From the NCBI RefSeq assembly GCF_003428645.1, contig NZ_QVQH01000003.1:151611-215610 (forward strand): 64,000 bases of DNA, written 5' to 3'. Under the pieces are notes generated by a model, which was not told the DNA's origin, made no database searches, and was given only the letters and a program-made list of their open reading frames with translations. A program made the translations under genes and the position numbers. Origin of the DNA: Geodermatophilus marinus (GTDB lineage Bacteria; Actinomycetota; Actinomycetes; Mycobacteriales; Geodermatophilaceae). Below, piece after piece: positions 16,015 to 25,246 of the stretch (positions within the stretch are counted from its first letter, which is position 1; each line of letters begins with the position of its first letter).

Positions 16015-16352
16015 GCCGAACCGTCCGCACCGCCGTCGGCGCCGCCGTCCGCGCCGCCGTCGGAACCACCACCGGCCGCGCCGCCGTCCGCGGGGCCGTG
16101 CCCGGCCGCGCCGTCAGCCCCGCCGTCAGCCCCGCCGTCCGCACCGCCGTCCGCCCCGCCGTCCGCACCGCCGTCCGCACCGCCGTCCGCACCGCCGTCC
16201 GCACCGCCGCCGACCGCACCCCCGTCGGCGGGGCCGTGGCCCGCGCCGCCGTCCGCACCGCCGTCCGCACCGCCGTCGGCGCCCCCACCCGCGGCGCCGC
16301 CGTCGGCCGGGCCGTGGCCCGCGGTGGTCATGTCGTCGTCGTCGAGCGCCAT
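16011..16352 (-). CDS. Gly/Ala/Asp tandem-repeat peptide, possible hydroxylase substrate
   Basis: 113 residues, no known family recognised. After MALDDDDMTTA come three modules that each begin GHGPADGGA[AV]GGG[AS]DGG and continue with ADGG tetrads (about 3, 7 and 3 copies). The chain contains only M, A, L, D, T, G, H, P, V and S: no Cys, Lys, Arg or aromatic residue, so it is strongly acidic and probably unfolded. The start is supported by GGGAG just before the ATG, by all-G/C third codon positions in the unique N-terminal part, and by the CTGA overlap with the hydroxylase gene. It resembles a precursor or scaffold peptide; Asp or His hydroxylation is an inference. Confidence 0.68.
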   Translation of the reverse strand: MALDDDDMTTAGHGPADGGAAGGGADGGADGGADGGAGHGPADGGAVGGGADGGADGGADGGADGGADGGADGGADGGADGAAGHGPADGGAAGGGSDGGADGGADGGADGSA

Positions 16353-16813
16353 GCTGCTCCCATCAGGTCGTGGGCCACCGGGTGGTGGCCCTCCGGTCGC
16401 TGCAGTACCTCGCCCATCGTGCTCTCACACTCCCCGGGCGACCAGCGGGGACGGCCCTCCCGCGGTGCGCCGGGTGACGATCCGGTCGCGGTACCGCAGC
16501 CCGGTCCGGTGCCGGGCCCCGGGGAACCGCAGGAGGAGCCGGACCGACGATCGAGGCAGGGGGATGGCATGACCGGGAGTCGTGCGCCTCCTGGGCGGGC
16601 CCGGGGCTCGGGCTCCCCGTCGCGGCCGCGGCCCTCGGCGGCGCGCTCCGCGCCAGGATGTGGCCCGGCGAGCGGGAGCGCGAGGCCGACCGGGTGGGCG
16701 TGGTCACGGACCGCTGACACCCGCCCGTCGGGCGCCGGGCCCGCCCGTCGCCCGCTATCGTCCCTGCAGGTCGAACACGCGTTCGACCCGCAGGGACGCG
16801 GCGGGAGGTCGGG
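16353..16813. promoter_or_regulatory. intergenic region between the repeat-peptide operon and dinB
   Basis: 461 bases with no gene that can be supported. It must hold the minus-strand promoter of the repeat-peptide operon (no clear consensus seen) and, at its right end, the dinB promoter: a TATCGT -10-like hexamer at 16756-16761 followed by the LexA palindrome. A 29-codon minus-strand reading frame runs into the repeat-peptide gene but lacks support. Confidence 0.5.
16761..16796. promoter_or_regulatory. LexA box inside a 36-bp palindrome, dinB operator
   Basis: The core TCGAACACGCGTTCGA (16771-16786) has both LexA half-sites TCGAAC and GTTCGA intact. The flanks continue the dyad: TCCCTGCAGG on the left pairs with CCCGCAGGGA on the right with a single mismatch, giving two 16-base arms around ACGC. 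The box begins 43 bases before the dinB GTG and lies just after a TATCGT -10-like element, a position suited to blocking RNA polymerase. Confidence 0.9.
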
Positions 16814-18007
16814 GTGGCACCGGGACGGGCGGCGGGGTGCACGGTGCTGCACGTCGACATGGACGCGTTCTTCGCCAGCGTCGAGGTGCGCCGCCGCCCC
16901 GAGCTGGCCGGGACGCCGGTCATCGTCGGCGGGGCGGGCACCCGCGGGGTGGTCACCTCGGCCACCTACGAGGCCCGCCGCCACGGCGTGCACGCCGCGA
17001 TGCCGACGTCCCGCGCCCTGCGGCTGTGCCCGACGGCCACCGTCCTGCCGGGGGACGTGGCGCTCTACGCCGAGGTCTCCCGCGCGGTCATGGCCCTGTT
17101 CCGCTCGGTCACCCCGCTGGTGGAGCCGGTGAGCATGGACGAGGCCTTCCTCGACGTCGCGGGCGCCGGGCGCCGGCTCGGGGACGCCGCCCAGATCGGC
17201 GAGTACCTGCGCGGCCGGGTGTACGACGAGCAGGGCATCACCTGCTCGGTCGGGGTGGCGCCGACCAAGTTCGTCGCCAAGCTGGCCTCCACCTCCGCCA
17301 AGCCCGACGGCCTGCGGGTCGTCCGACCGGCCGAGGTCATGGCCTTCCTGCACCCCCTGCCGGTCGGTGCCCTGTGGGGCGTGGGGGCCAAGACCGAGGA
17401 GGTGCTCCTGCGGCTGGGGCTGCGCACGGTCGGTGACCTCGCGCACGTCCCCGTGCGCACCCTCCAGCGGGCGGTGGGCCCGGCGGCCGGCGCGCACCTG
17501 CACGAGCTGGCCTGGGGCCGGGACCCGCGGCGGGTGGTGCCCGACGAGCCCGAGCGGTCCACCGGCCACGAGGAGACCTTCGGCACCGACGTCGACGACC
17601 CGGCGGTGGTCCACCGGGAGCTGCTGCGGCTGGCCGAGCGGACGGCGGGCCGGCTGCGCGCGGGCGGCTGGCTGGCGCGCACGGTGACGATCAAGGTCCG
17701 CTTCGCCGACTTCACCACGATCACCCGCAGCCGCACCCTCGGCGTCCCCACCGACGTCGGGCAGGAGCTCTACGAGACCGCCCGCGCGCTCTTCGACGCC
17801 CTCGGCCTGGACCGGGCGCGGATCCGGCTGGTCGGCGTCCGCGCCGAACGCCTGGTCGAAGCCGGTTCCGCGCCCCGGCAGCTCGAGCTCGGCGCCCGGG
17901 AGCACGGCCGGCGGGACGCCGAGCTGGCCGCCGACCGGGCCGCCCGCCGGTTCGGGGCGGGAGCGGTGCGCCCGGCCACCCTGCTGCAGCGGGGAGGCCC
18001 CCGGTGA
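16814..18007 (+). CDS. dinB: DNA polymerase IV (Y family)
   Basis: 397 residues, normal for DinB. Palm motif VLHVDMDAFFASVE carries the first metal Asp, and SMDEAFLDV carries the catalytic Asp-Glu pair. CSVGVAPTKFVAKLAS and the helix-hairpin-helix region (LRTVGDLAHV) follow, then the little-finger domain. It performs translesion synthesis. The GTG at 16814 is preceded by GGGAGG. With the LexA box directly upstream, expression should be SOS-controlled, and with dnaE2 it gives two damage-induced polymerases within 10 kb. No clear beta-clamp motif of the QxxLF type was picked out at the C-terminus. Confidence 0.95.
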   Translation: MAPGRAAGCTVLHVDMDAFFASVEVRRRPELAGTPVIVGGAGTRGVVTSATYEARRHGVHAAMPTSRALRLCPTATVLPGDVALYAEVSRAVMALFRSVTPLVEPVSMDEAFLDVAGAGRRLGDAAQIGEYLRGRVYDEQGITCSVGVAPTKFVAKLASTSAKPDGLRVVRPAEVMAFLHPLPVGALWGVGAKTEEVLLRLGLRTVGDLAHVPVRTLQRAVGPAAGAHLHELAWGRDPRRVVPDEPERSTGHEETFGTDVDDPAVVHRELLRLAERTAGRLRAGGWLARTVTIKVRFADFTTITRSRTLGVPTDVGQELYETARALFDALGLDRARIRLVGVRAERLVEAGSAPRQLELGAREHGRRDAELAADRAARRFGAGAVRPATLLQRGGPR

Positions 18008-18215
18008 GCGGCGGCGCCCCCCGGCCGGGAACCCCGTACCGGGCCCGTTCGTCGTCCTCCCCGGAGTCGCGGGCCACCCGCGAGGGTGATCGCCCGCGAT
18101 CCCCGGCGGGTCGGCGCCGGCTCGCCTTTCGCGCCCTGCGAAGGGCTCGTATCCTCGAAGTCACCGTCGGCGAACACTCCGACGGGTACTGGCTCAGGCC
18201 CAAGTGGAGGTCGAC

Positions 18216-18605
18216 GTGCCGCTCTCCGAGCACGAACAGCGCCTGCTGGAGCAGATCGAGCGCGCCCTCGTCGATGACGACCCCAAGTTCGCCTCGTCGG
18301 TCCGCAGCGGCGACCGCCGCCTCAAGGCCCGGCGCAGGTTCCAGCTCGGTGCCCTGCTCGTCCTCGGGGGGCTGGCCCTCCTCGTCGGCGGCGCGGTGAT
18401 CCCCTCCGTGCCCCTCGGCGTGCTGGGCTTCCTGGTGATGTTCGGCGGCGCCGCGCTCGCCGTCCTCAACTACCGCGCGGCCACCGGCACCGTCGAGGCC
18501 GGCCCCGGCGGTGCGCCGGCCGGGCGCGGCCGCGGGGGCAAGCCCCGTCGCCCGCCCATGAAGAACCGCCTCGAGGAGCGCTTCCGCCGCCGCTACGACC
18601 AGTAG
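18216..18605 (+). CDS. DUF3040 membrane protein
   Basis: 129 residues. The start is set by GGAGG five bases before the GTG at 18216 and by the conserved family opening PLSEHEQRLLEQIERAL with DDPKFASSVR; an upstream in-frame GTG at 18204 lacks this. Two hydrophobic segments follow (LGALLVLGGLALLVGGAVI and VLGFLVMFGGAALAVL), then a basic Gly/Arg-rich tail ending KNRLEERFRRRYDQ. Function unknown; the family is commonly found between dinB and mraZ in actinobacteria, as here. A TATCCT -10-like element and a CGTCGG/CCGACG dyad lie in its leader. Confidence 0.88.
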   Translation: MPLSEHEQRLLEQIERALVDDDPKFASSVRSGDRRLKARRRFQLGALLVLGGLALLVGGAVIPSVPLGVLGFLVMFGGAALAVLNYRAATGTVEAGPGGAPAGRGRGGKPRRPPMKNRLEERFRRRYDQ

Positions 18606-18669
18606 GCCGGGGCCCCGAGCCCGGACCTCGCTCCCGAGCCTGAGCCAGACCCCCGACCGAGGTCTCCCC

Positions 18670-18704
18670 GACAGCCGCCGTCCCGTCCCGGGCCGGCGGC
18701 TGTC
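18670..18704 (+). terminator. hairpin terminator after DUF3040
   Basis: GACAGCCGCCG (18670-18680) pairs perfectly with CGGCGGCTGTC (18694-18704) around a 13-base loop. It lies 65 bases after the DUF3040 stop and ends 29 bases before the next gene; there is no U-tract, as is usual in such GC-rich genomes. Confidence 0.7.
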
Positions 18705-18733
18705 GTCGTCCCCGGGCCCGTCAGGAGGACACC

Positions 18734-19144
18734 GTGCCGCAGCAGCCGGAGGACCGGGCCACCCCCGCCGGCACCCCCGCCGACGACACCCCCGAGGACG
18801 ACGCCACCGCCGCCGTCTGGGACCGGCTCGGCGCCGACGGCGGCCTGTGGGCCTGGGGTGACGCCGACGGCGTCGTGCCCTGGACCAGCGACGACGGCAC
18901 CGACCTCCTGCCGCTGTGGACCAGCGCGGCCGACGCCGAGGCCGAGTGCCGCGCCGACGCCGAGCCGGGGGAGCGGCCGGTCTTCCTCGCCGTCGACGAG
19001 CTGCTGGCCGAGGTCCCCGACTGGGTGGCCGCCGGCGTCGCCGCGGCGGTGCTGCAGCCGGCGGCCGGCCGGGCCGCCGGCACCGTCGCCCTCGACGAGC
19101 TGACCGACCGGCTGCTCCGGGCCCAGGTGGACATGCGCGGCTGA
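18734..19144 (+). CDS. DUF2750-like hypothetical protein
   Basis: 136 residues. The region GLWAWGDADGVVPWTSDDG, LLPLWTSAADAEAECRAD and PVFLAVDELLAEVPDWVAAG resembles the DUF2750 family layout (a small alpha/beta protein of unknown function); the match is by eye and moderate. The first 30 residues are acidic and Pro/Thr-rich, probably disordered. The GTG at 18734 has AGGAGG at good spacing. It converges on the transglutaminase gene 68 bases downstream. Confidence 0.7.
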   Translation: MPQQPEDRATPAGTPADDTPEDDATAAVWDRLGADGGLWAWGDADGVVPWTSDDGTDLLPLWTSAADAEAECRADAEPGERPVFLAVDELLAEVPDWVAAGVAAAVLQPAAGRAAGTVALDELTDRLLRAQVDMRG

Positions 19145-19212
19145 GCCGCCCCCGCCGCCGTCCCCCGGCACCGGTCCCCGCCCGCGGCCTCCTCGCCCGG
19201 CCGGCGGCGGCC

Positions 19213-21600
19213 TCAGCCGGCGGCCGGCCGCCGGCGCGCCGGCCGGGGCAGCCCGGCGGGGAGCCCGTCGCGCACGTCCGCCACCAGGGACGGCGGCCAC
19301 AGCAGCGCCCGCAGCCGGGCGCCCCGCGGCGCGGCCGCCAGGAGCCCGTGCCGGGCGTCGGCCAGGGCATCCCGCAGCTCGTCGCCGCCGGGTGCCGAGC
19401 CCGGCGCCGCGTAGGACGCCGCCTCCTCGGCCCGGGCCAGCCGGCGGACCGCCGCGGCGGCCGACGCGGTCCGCGACCCGGCCCGGTGCGCCCCGCCCCC
19501 GGGGGGCCCGAGCGCGCCGACCAGGTGCTCCCCGGCCCGCCGCGGGGTCCAGGCGGGGTCCGAGGGCAGGTCGAGGTCCCGCGCGGTCGCGGTGAGCTCG
19601 TCCCACAGCGCGCCCGGCTCGCCGGAGGAGACGCGGCGGCGGCGCTGGAGCGCCCGCAGCCCCGCCGGCGTCGCCCCGAGCGCGGCGATCCCGAGGACCG
19701 CGCCACCGGCCGCGAGCACCGGGCCGACCGGTGTGCCGGCCTCCGCCGCCGGCGTGGCGGTCAGGTCCGGCTCGGCGAGCGGGTCGACCTGCGGAGCGGG
19801 GGCGACGGGCCCGGGGAGGGGCGCGGCCGGTGCGTCGGTGCGCTCGGCCACCTCCTCCTGCTGGGGGCGGGGCGCCCACGGCAGCTCCACGGCGCGGTCG
19901 GCGTCGATCGGCGTGGGGTCGAACGGGATCCAGCCCAGGTCGTCGAAGTAGACCTCCACCCAGGCGTGCGCGTCGTCGCTGGTGACCAGCCGGCTGCCGT
20001 CGGGCTGCGGGGTCCCGGGGGTGTACCCCAGCACGACCCGGGCCGGCAGCCCCGCGGCGCGGGCGAGCACGGCCATGGCGCCGGCGTACTGCTCGCAGTA
20101 GCCCCGCCGCCCGGCGAGGAAGTCGACCAGGTCGTCCCCGCTGGTGCCCGCCGGGGTGGCGAGGGAGTAGCTGAACCCGTTGGCGGGGTCGGTGAAGTGC
20201 GCGTACAGGGCCTGCGCCCGCTCGTACGGGGTGGTGGCCCCGGCGGTGACCGCGGCCACCAGGTCGGTGACCGACGGGTCCAGCGGGGGCAGGGCGGTGT
20301 GGCGCTCCACCAGCGGCACGGCCGGGGCCAGCTCACCGGCGGTGGACAGCTCGGCCAGGTCCGGCCGGGGCTCGACGGCCACGACCGACCAGGTCTGCCC
20401 CGCGGTGGAGGTGTCCCGGCCGAAGACCGTCGCGGTGCTCGGGTCGAAGCGCCAGCGCTCCGCGCCGGCCACGCCCACCGCCAGGGGGGAGAACAGCACC
20501 GGCAGGAACCGGTCCTCGTGCCCCAGGGCGGTGATCAGCGCCTCCACCTGCCGGCCGGGCCGCCGGCCCGGCAGGGGCGCCAGCGCCGCGTTGCCCGCCA
20601 CCGCCTGCTCGCCGTCGAGGTTGCCCACCGTCCAGCCGTCCTCGGCGGTGTAGACGTCGAGGGCCACGACGCGCAGGTAGCCGGGGTCCTCGACGGCGGT
20701 CTCCAGGCGCAGCAGCTCGATCGGCTCGTCGAGGGTGAGCTGGCCCTGCAGCGCCGCGGCGGGGTCGAGGGAGGTCCCCGTCGACCCGCCGCCGGGGCCC
20801 AGGCCCCGGGCGAAGGCGCCCTCGGTGAGGGTCGGGACCAGCGCGCCCAGCACGAGACCGAGCACCACGGCGACCGCGCCGGTGCGCACCGCCGGGAGCG
20901 CGCCGGCCCCCCGCCGCGGCCGGCGCCCCTCGCGCGGGGCGGTGCCCAGCCGGCGCCGCTGGTCGGCCCACAGCAGCAGGGCCAGGCCCGCGGAGGGAGC
21001 GGCGACGGGGAGTACGCCGACGTTGCCGGTGACCGTGCTGACCGGCACGCACACCAGGACGAGCAGCCCGAGGCCGGCCAGCGCCGGCTGCCGGCCGCCG
21101 ACGGCCACCAGGTCGACCACGACGGCGACCACCCCGACGAGCAGCACGGTGAGCGCCAGCAGGCCCGTCAGGGGCAGCGCCGGGGTCGACTGCTCGCGCA
21201 TCTCGGCCGACCCGTCGCTCAGCACCCGCCCCAGGGCCGCGAGGCCCTCCCCGGTGGGCAGCACCCCGCCCGCGGCCTCGTCGGGCGCGTACAGGGCGGT
21301 CAGCACGCTGAGCAGCAGCCCGAGCTGCAGGAGCGGCACGAGGGGCACCCCGAGCGCGGTCGCCACGGGGGACCCCGACCACCGGGGAAGGGCGTCGCGC
21401 ACGACGGCCCCGGCCAGCCGCAGCAGCAGCCCCCCGGCGGCCACGACCGCGATCGCGGCCAGCGCCGGCGGCAGCCAGGACCGGTCGGTGAAGACGGGCA
21501 GGAGGGCCAGCGCCCCCAGGACGCTGGCGACGGCGGCGGCCACCGTGGTGCCGGCCTCGTCGAGGGCCGCGCGGCCTGCCGGTGCGCGGTGGCCGCTCAT
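19213..21600 (-). CDS. TgpA-type membrane transglutaminase-like protein (DUF3488)
   Basis: 795 residues. The N-terminal 200 residues hold about six membrane segments (DUF3488/TgpA_N), followed by an extracytoplasmic region with a transglutaminase core: [20 protein letters not shown] with the Cys near residue 502, then [22 protein letters not shown] with His and Asp. One more membrane segment ([18 protein letters not shown]) precedes a cytoplasmic DUF4129-like tail. The ATG overlaps the DUF58 stop as ATGA. MoxR-DUF58-TgpA is a recurrent trio thought to act in cell-envelope maturation; the substrate is unknown. Confidence 0.9.
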   Translation of the reverse strand: MSGHRAPAGRAALDEAGTTVAAAVASVLGALALLPVFTDRSWLPPALAAIAVVAAGGLLLRLAGAVVRDALPRWSGSPVATALGVPLVPLLQLGLLLSVLTALYAPDEAAGGVLPTGEGLAALGRVLSDGSAEMREQSTPALPLTGLLALTVLLVGVVAVVVDLVAVGGRQPALAGLGLLVLVCVPVSTVTGNVGVLPVAAPSAGLALLLWADQRRRLGTAPREGRRPRRGAGALPAVRTGAVAVVLGLVLGALVPTLTEGAFARGLGPGGGSTGTSLDPAAALQGQLTLDEPIELLRLETAVEDPGYLRVVALDVYTAEDGWTVGNLDGEQAVAGNAALAPLPGRRPGRQVEALITALGHEDRFLPVLFSPLAVGVAGAERWRFDPSTATVFGRDTSTAGQTWSVVAVEPRPDLAELSTAGELAPAVPLVERHTALPPLDPSVTDLVAAVTAGATTPYERAQALYAHFTDPANGFSYSLATPAGTSGDDLVDFLAGRRGYCEQYAGAMAVLARAAGLPARVVLGYTPGTPQPDGSRLVTSDDAHAWVEVYFDDLGWIPFDPTPIDADRAVELPWAPRPQQEEVAERTDAPAAPLPGPVAPAPQVDPLAEPDLTATPAAEAGTPVGPVLAAGGAVLGIAALGATPAGLRALQRRRRVSSGEPGALWDELTATARDLDLPSDPAWTPRRAGEHLVGALGPPGGGAHRAGSRTASAAAAVRRLARAEEAASYAAPGSAPGGDELRDALADARHGLLAAAPRGARLRALLWPPSLVADVRDGLPAGLPRPARRRPAAG

Positions 21601-22958
21601 CCCGGCACCCCCTGGGGCACCGGCGCGGCGGCCGGTCCGAGCTGCGCCCACACCGCCGCCAGCGGCACGCGCGCCCCGGCGACGGCGACCCGCCACCCGG
21701 CGGCCCGCAGCAGGTCGGCCGCCGCCGTCACCTGGCGGGACAGCTCGTCGCCCGCCGCGCCCCCGCCGCCGCGCCGCCCCCGGCCGCTGACCGCGGCCCA
21801 GCTGCCCAGGTCGGTGAGGACGGCGGCGTCGGTGCCGGGACCGGAGCGGACCCGTGCCAGCTCCGCGGCCTCGTCCGGGCCGACCGCCCCCAGCAGCGCC
21901 ACCACGGGTCCGTCGCCGGCGGCGCGGCCGAGCAGCTCCGCCCCCGGGCCGAGCCCCGGCAGCCGCGAGGGGCCCAGGCCGGCGAGCCGGTCGAGCAGCT
22001 CCTCCTCGCCCAGGCCCGGGTGCCCGGGCGTGCGCGGCAGCTCCCCGGCGTCGGTGACCACCCGCAGGGTCGCGCCGCGGCGGAGCAGCGCCGTGCCGAT
22101 GCCGGCGGCGGCCTCCACCAGCCACTCGAGGCTGTCCTGCGGCGGGGCGGGGTCACCCGGGACCGGCGGGGGCGGCGGCGCGGCGTGCCCGCGGGCCAGG
22201 AGGTGGGCCCGCGTGCGGGTGTCGAGCAGCAGCGTGGCCTGGGCGCGCCACGGCCGCTCCTCCAGCCGGACCATGAGCTCCCCGGTCCGGGCGGTCGCCC
22301 GCCAGTGGACCTTGCGCAGGTCGTCACCCTGCCGGTAGGCGCGCGTGCTGACGTCGTCCTCCCCGTGCACCGCGATCGCGCGCCGGGTCCCCTCGCCGCC
22401 CCGGCCGGAGCTGCCCGCCGGCCCGCCCGGGCCCAGGGGAAGCACCCGGGGGACGACGGTCAGCGGCGCGGTGTCCGCGCCCGAGACGGTGCGCAGGACC
22501 AGGCCGAAGGGGTCCACCAGCCGCAGCCGCAGCGGACCGAGGCGGTAACGCCCCCGGCGGCCGCCGTGCACCCGGTAGTGCAGCACCGCCGACCCGCCGC
22601 CGGGCAGCCCCTCGACGGTGAACTGCGGGGAGGGGCCGAGGTCGGCGGGGACGGTCTCGGCGAGCAGCCACAGCCCCCCGCGGCCACGGCCGGCGTTGCC
22701 GACCTCGAGCCGGACGCCGGCGTCCGAGCCGCGCGGCAGCCGGGCCGGGGTGACCGTGCGCCGGGAGGTGGCGCGGAACCGGTGCCGGGCGACCGCCGCC
22801 GCCGACACCAGGGGCAGGGCGAGGACGAAGACGGCGACCTGGACCAGCGCCGTCTCGCCGAGCAGCACGCCCAGGGCCAGGAGGGTGGCCCCGCCGGTGA
22901 CCAGGCAGCGGCCCCGGAGGGTGAGGGAGGACAGCGCCGTGGCGACCGGTCCGCGCAC
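21597..22958 (-). CDS. DUF58 domain protein
   Basis: 453 residues. Two N-terminal hydrophobic segments (residues about 14-55) are followed by a beta-rich region and the DUF58 signature [20 protein letters not shown] with [12 protein letters not shown] (about residues 210-235), then a vWA-like C-terminal half. DUF58 proteins work with MoxR AAA+ ATPases, which sits immediately upstream here, with only two bases between the moxR stop and this GTG. The exact activity is unknown. Confidence 0.88.
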   Translation of the reverse strand: MRGPVATALSSLTLRGRCLVTGGATLLALGVLLGETALVQVAVFVLALPLVSAAAVARHRFRATSRRTVTPARLPRGSDAGVRLEVGNAGRGRGGLWLLAETVPADLGPSPQFTVEGLPGGGSAVLHYRVHGGRRGRYRLGPLRLRLVDPFGLVLRTVSGADTAPLTVVPRVLPLGPGGPAGSSGRGGEGTRRAIAVHGEDDVSTRAYRQGDDLRKVHWRATARTGELMVRLEERPWRAQATLLLDTRTRAHLLARGHAAPPPPPVPGDPAPPQDSLEWLVEAAAGIGTALLRRGATLRVVTDAGELPRTPGHPGLGEEELLDRLAGLGPSRLPGLGPGAELLGRAAGDGPVVALLGAVGPDEAAELARVRSGPGTDAAVLTDLGSWAAVSGRGRRGGGGAAGDELSRQVTAAADLLRAAGWRVAVAGARVPLAAVWAQLGPAAAPVPQGVPG

Positions 22959-22960
22959 GG

Positions 22961-23947
<987 letters not shown>

Positions 23948-24146
23948 ATCTCCTCCTCGTCGGCGACCGCCGGCGCGTCCGGCCCCCGGCCCCGGCGGGC
24001 CCCGCGCTCGGGGTTCACGGTACGTCGCCGACCCGTTCCCCGGGCCGTTCGCGGGAGCAGCGGTGCGACGGCCGCGGCCGCGCTCCCACCGGTGGGTCCG
24101 CGGGCGCGCCCGCGGGGGCCGGGGAGGGGCCGGGGACGGGCCGCCG

Positions 24147-24173
24147 TCCCACCCGGTCCCCACCGCGCCCCAC
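24147..24173 (-). promoter_or_regulatory. short MraZ-box-like array on the minus strand
   Basis: Three GTGGG(G/A) repeats read on the minus strand, with their conserved T positions at 24172, 24162 and 24151 (spacing 10 and 11). They resemble the array in front of mraZ and lie about 200 bases upstream of moxR, in moxR orientation. Function is inferred from similarity only. Confidence 0.45.
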
Positions 24174-24230
24174 CCGTGGCCGACGACGCCCTGACCTGCG
24201 CGGTGACCGGTGGGGAAGGCCGGTCACGAC

Positions 24231-24290
24231 ATGGTGTCGAGTGGTGTCTGGTGGGGCCCAGTGGGTTAGGGTGTGGCGCGGTGGGGGAGC
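24231..24290 (+). promoter_or_regulatory. MraZ-box array and mraZ promoter
   Basis: Six direct repeats with an exact 10-base period: TGGTG at 24232 and 24242, TGGGG at 24252, TGGGT at 24262, TGTGG at 24272, TGGGG at 24282. Known MraZ operators are TGGGN repeats with five-base spacers, so this is an extended match. A -10-like TAGGGT (24267-24272) lies inside the array, so MraZ binding would block its own promoter and that of the dcw cluster. Confidence 0.82.
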
Positions 24291-24348
24291 AGGGCCCGCT
24301 CCGGGGTCCCCGGAGAGCCATGGGAGGTCCAGTGCGGGAGGTGATCCG

Positions 24349-24783
24349 GTGTTCGTCGGCAGCTACCCGCTCCGCCTCGACGAGAAGGGCCGGCTCGCCC
24401 TCCCCGTGCGCTTCCGCGAGCAGGTGGCCGGCGGCATGGTGATCAAGAAGGGGCAGGAGCGCTGCATCTACGGCCTGACCATGGCCCGCGTCGCCGAGCA
24501 GAGCGCCGCGGTCGCCTCCATGGCCCCGGCCGACACCGCCGCCGCCCGCATGCGTGCGCGGATGAGCTTCGGCTCGATGGTCGAGGTCGAGCCGGACAAG
24601 ACCGGCCGCATCACGATCCCGGCGAACCTCCGCGAGTACGCCGGCCTCGACCGCGACGTGGTCGTCGTCGGCGTCGACACCCGCTTCGAGATCTGGGACA
24701 GCGCCACCTGGGACGCCTACGTCGCCGAGCAGGAGGCCGCCTTCGCCGACATGGAGAGCGAGGGGATGCCCACCCTCTCCTGA
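24349..24783 (+). CDS. mraZ: transcriptional regulator MraZ
   Basis: 144 residues, with two AbrB-like half domains: FVGSYPLRLDEKGRLALPVRF at the N-terminus and VEVEPDKTGRITIPANLREYAG in the second half, each with the DxKGR/DxTGR turn. MraZ forms a ring oligomer that binds tandem TGGGN boxes and controls the dcw cluster. The GTG at 24349 is chosen because GGAGG lies seven bases upstream and because the conserved domain begins at once. Tandem boxes lie upstream and also downstream of the gene. Confidence 0.93.
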   Translation: MFVGSYPLRLDEKGRLALPVRFREQVAGGMVIKKGQERCIYGLTMARVAEQSAAVASMAPADTAAARMRARMSFGSMVEVEPDKTGRITIPANLREYAGLDRDVVVVGVDTRFEIWDSATWDAYVAEQEAAFADMESEGMPTLS

Positions 24784-24955
24784 CCGTCCCCGTGCCCCGC
24801 CCGGGCCCCCCGGCCGAGCCGACTTCCCCGCGGCTCGACCGGGTCGGTGACCCCGAGCCGCCTTCCCCGCGACTCGGTGCACCCCGACCCCGGGCACCGG
24901 CCGCCCCGCGGCCGGCCGCCGGCAGGAGCCGGCTCCGCGGCACGGACCTCCCGGC

Positions 24956-25008
24956 CCCCGCGGGGCCCACCTGACGCACTTCCCCGGCGCCAGGCGGGCC
25001 CCGCGGGG
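24956..25008 (+). terminator. long stem-loop between mraZ and rsmH
   Basis: The 18-base arm at 24956-24973 (CCCCGCGGGGCCCACCTG) pairs with 24991-25008 with one mismatch around a 17-base loop. It could end the mraZ transcript or attenuate read-through into the dcw cluster. No U-tract follows. Confidence 0.55.
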
Positions 25009-25039
25009 CGCGCCGGCTCCCACCCACCCGCTCCGAGCG

Positions 25040-25095
25040 CCCCACCGCGCCCCACCCGCCCCACTGCTCCCCACCGGCCCATCGCTGCCCACCCG
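25040..25095 (-). promoter_or_regulatory. second large MraZ-box-like array, minus orientation
   Basis: Read on the minus strand this is six TGGGG/TGGGC repeats; the T positions correspond to 25091, 25081, 25073, 25063, 25054 and 25044, a spacing of 8-10 bases. It lies about 150-200 bases before rsmH and resembles the array upstream of mraZ. MraZ binding here is an inference. Confidence 0.55.
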
Positions 25096-25246
25096 CCCCG
25101 TCCGCACCGCGCGCCGGTGCCACCGGCTCGTGCGAAACGCCTCCTGCCTCCACCCGCCGAACCCCGTCCGGCCCCACCATGGACGGGCCCGTCCGACCCG
25201 CCGGCCGGCGCGGCCGGTACCGACCCGCCCGAGGAGCGCCCCGACG

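Larger units (their letters stand above)
23948..24348. promoter_or_regulatory. moxR/mraZ divergent intergenic region
   Basis: 401 bases without a supported gene. It carries two MraZ-box arrays (24147-24173 and 24231-24290), a TACCGT -10-like hexamer for moxR on the minus strand (24022-24017), and the mraZ leader with its ribosome-binding site (GGAGG, 24337-24341). Confidence 0.6.
24784..25246. other. mraZ-rsmH intergenic region
   Basis: 463 bases with no supported gene. It contains two imperfect copies of a CGAGCCG-N-CTTCCCCGCG-N-CTCG hairpin-forming repeat (24815-24877), a long stem-loop (24956-25008), a MraZ-box-like array on the minus strand (25040-25095), and a GAGGAG ribosome-binding site (25231-25236) before rsmH. 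Confidence 0.6.

Noticed and set aside
16004..16288. Minus-strand VRTA-repeat frame with high third-position G+C inside the repeat gene
   Set aside because: No credible start; it does not cover the unique N-terminal segment and does not end in the CTGA overlap with the hydroxylase.
16328..16414. 29-codon minus-strand frame (MGEVLQRPEGHH...) overlapping the start of the repeat-peptide gene
   Set aside because: Possible leader peptide, but only a weak ribosome-binding site and no homologue recognised; it could equally be untranslated leader.
15277..16572. Long plus-strand frame rich in PPSA repeats opposite the cupin and repeat-peptide genes
   Set aside because: It is the mirror of the minus-strand Gly/Ala/Asp repeat and the cupin gene; third-position G+C and conserved domains support only the minus strand.
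24015..24227. Short minus-strand frame in the moxR/mraZ gap
   Set aside because: Arg/Pro-rich low-complexity product, no ribosome-binding site, and it overlaps the MraZ-box array.
24231..24290. Short regularly spaced repeats that might be read as a CRISPR array
   Set aside because: Units are five bases with a 10-base period, no spacers of 30 bases, no cas genes; they fit MraZ operators instead.
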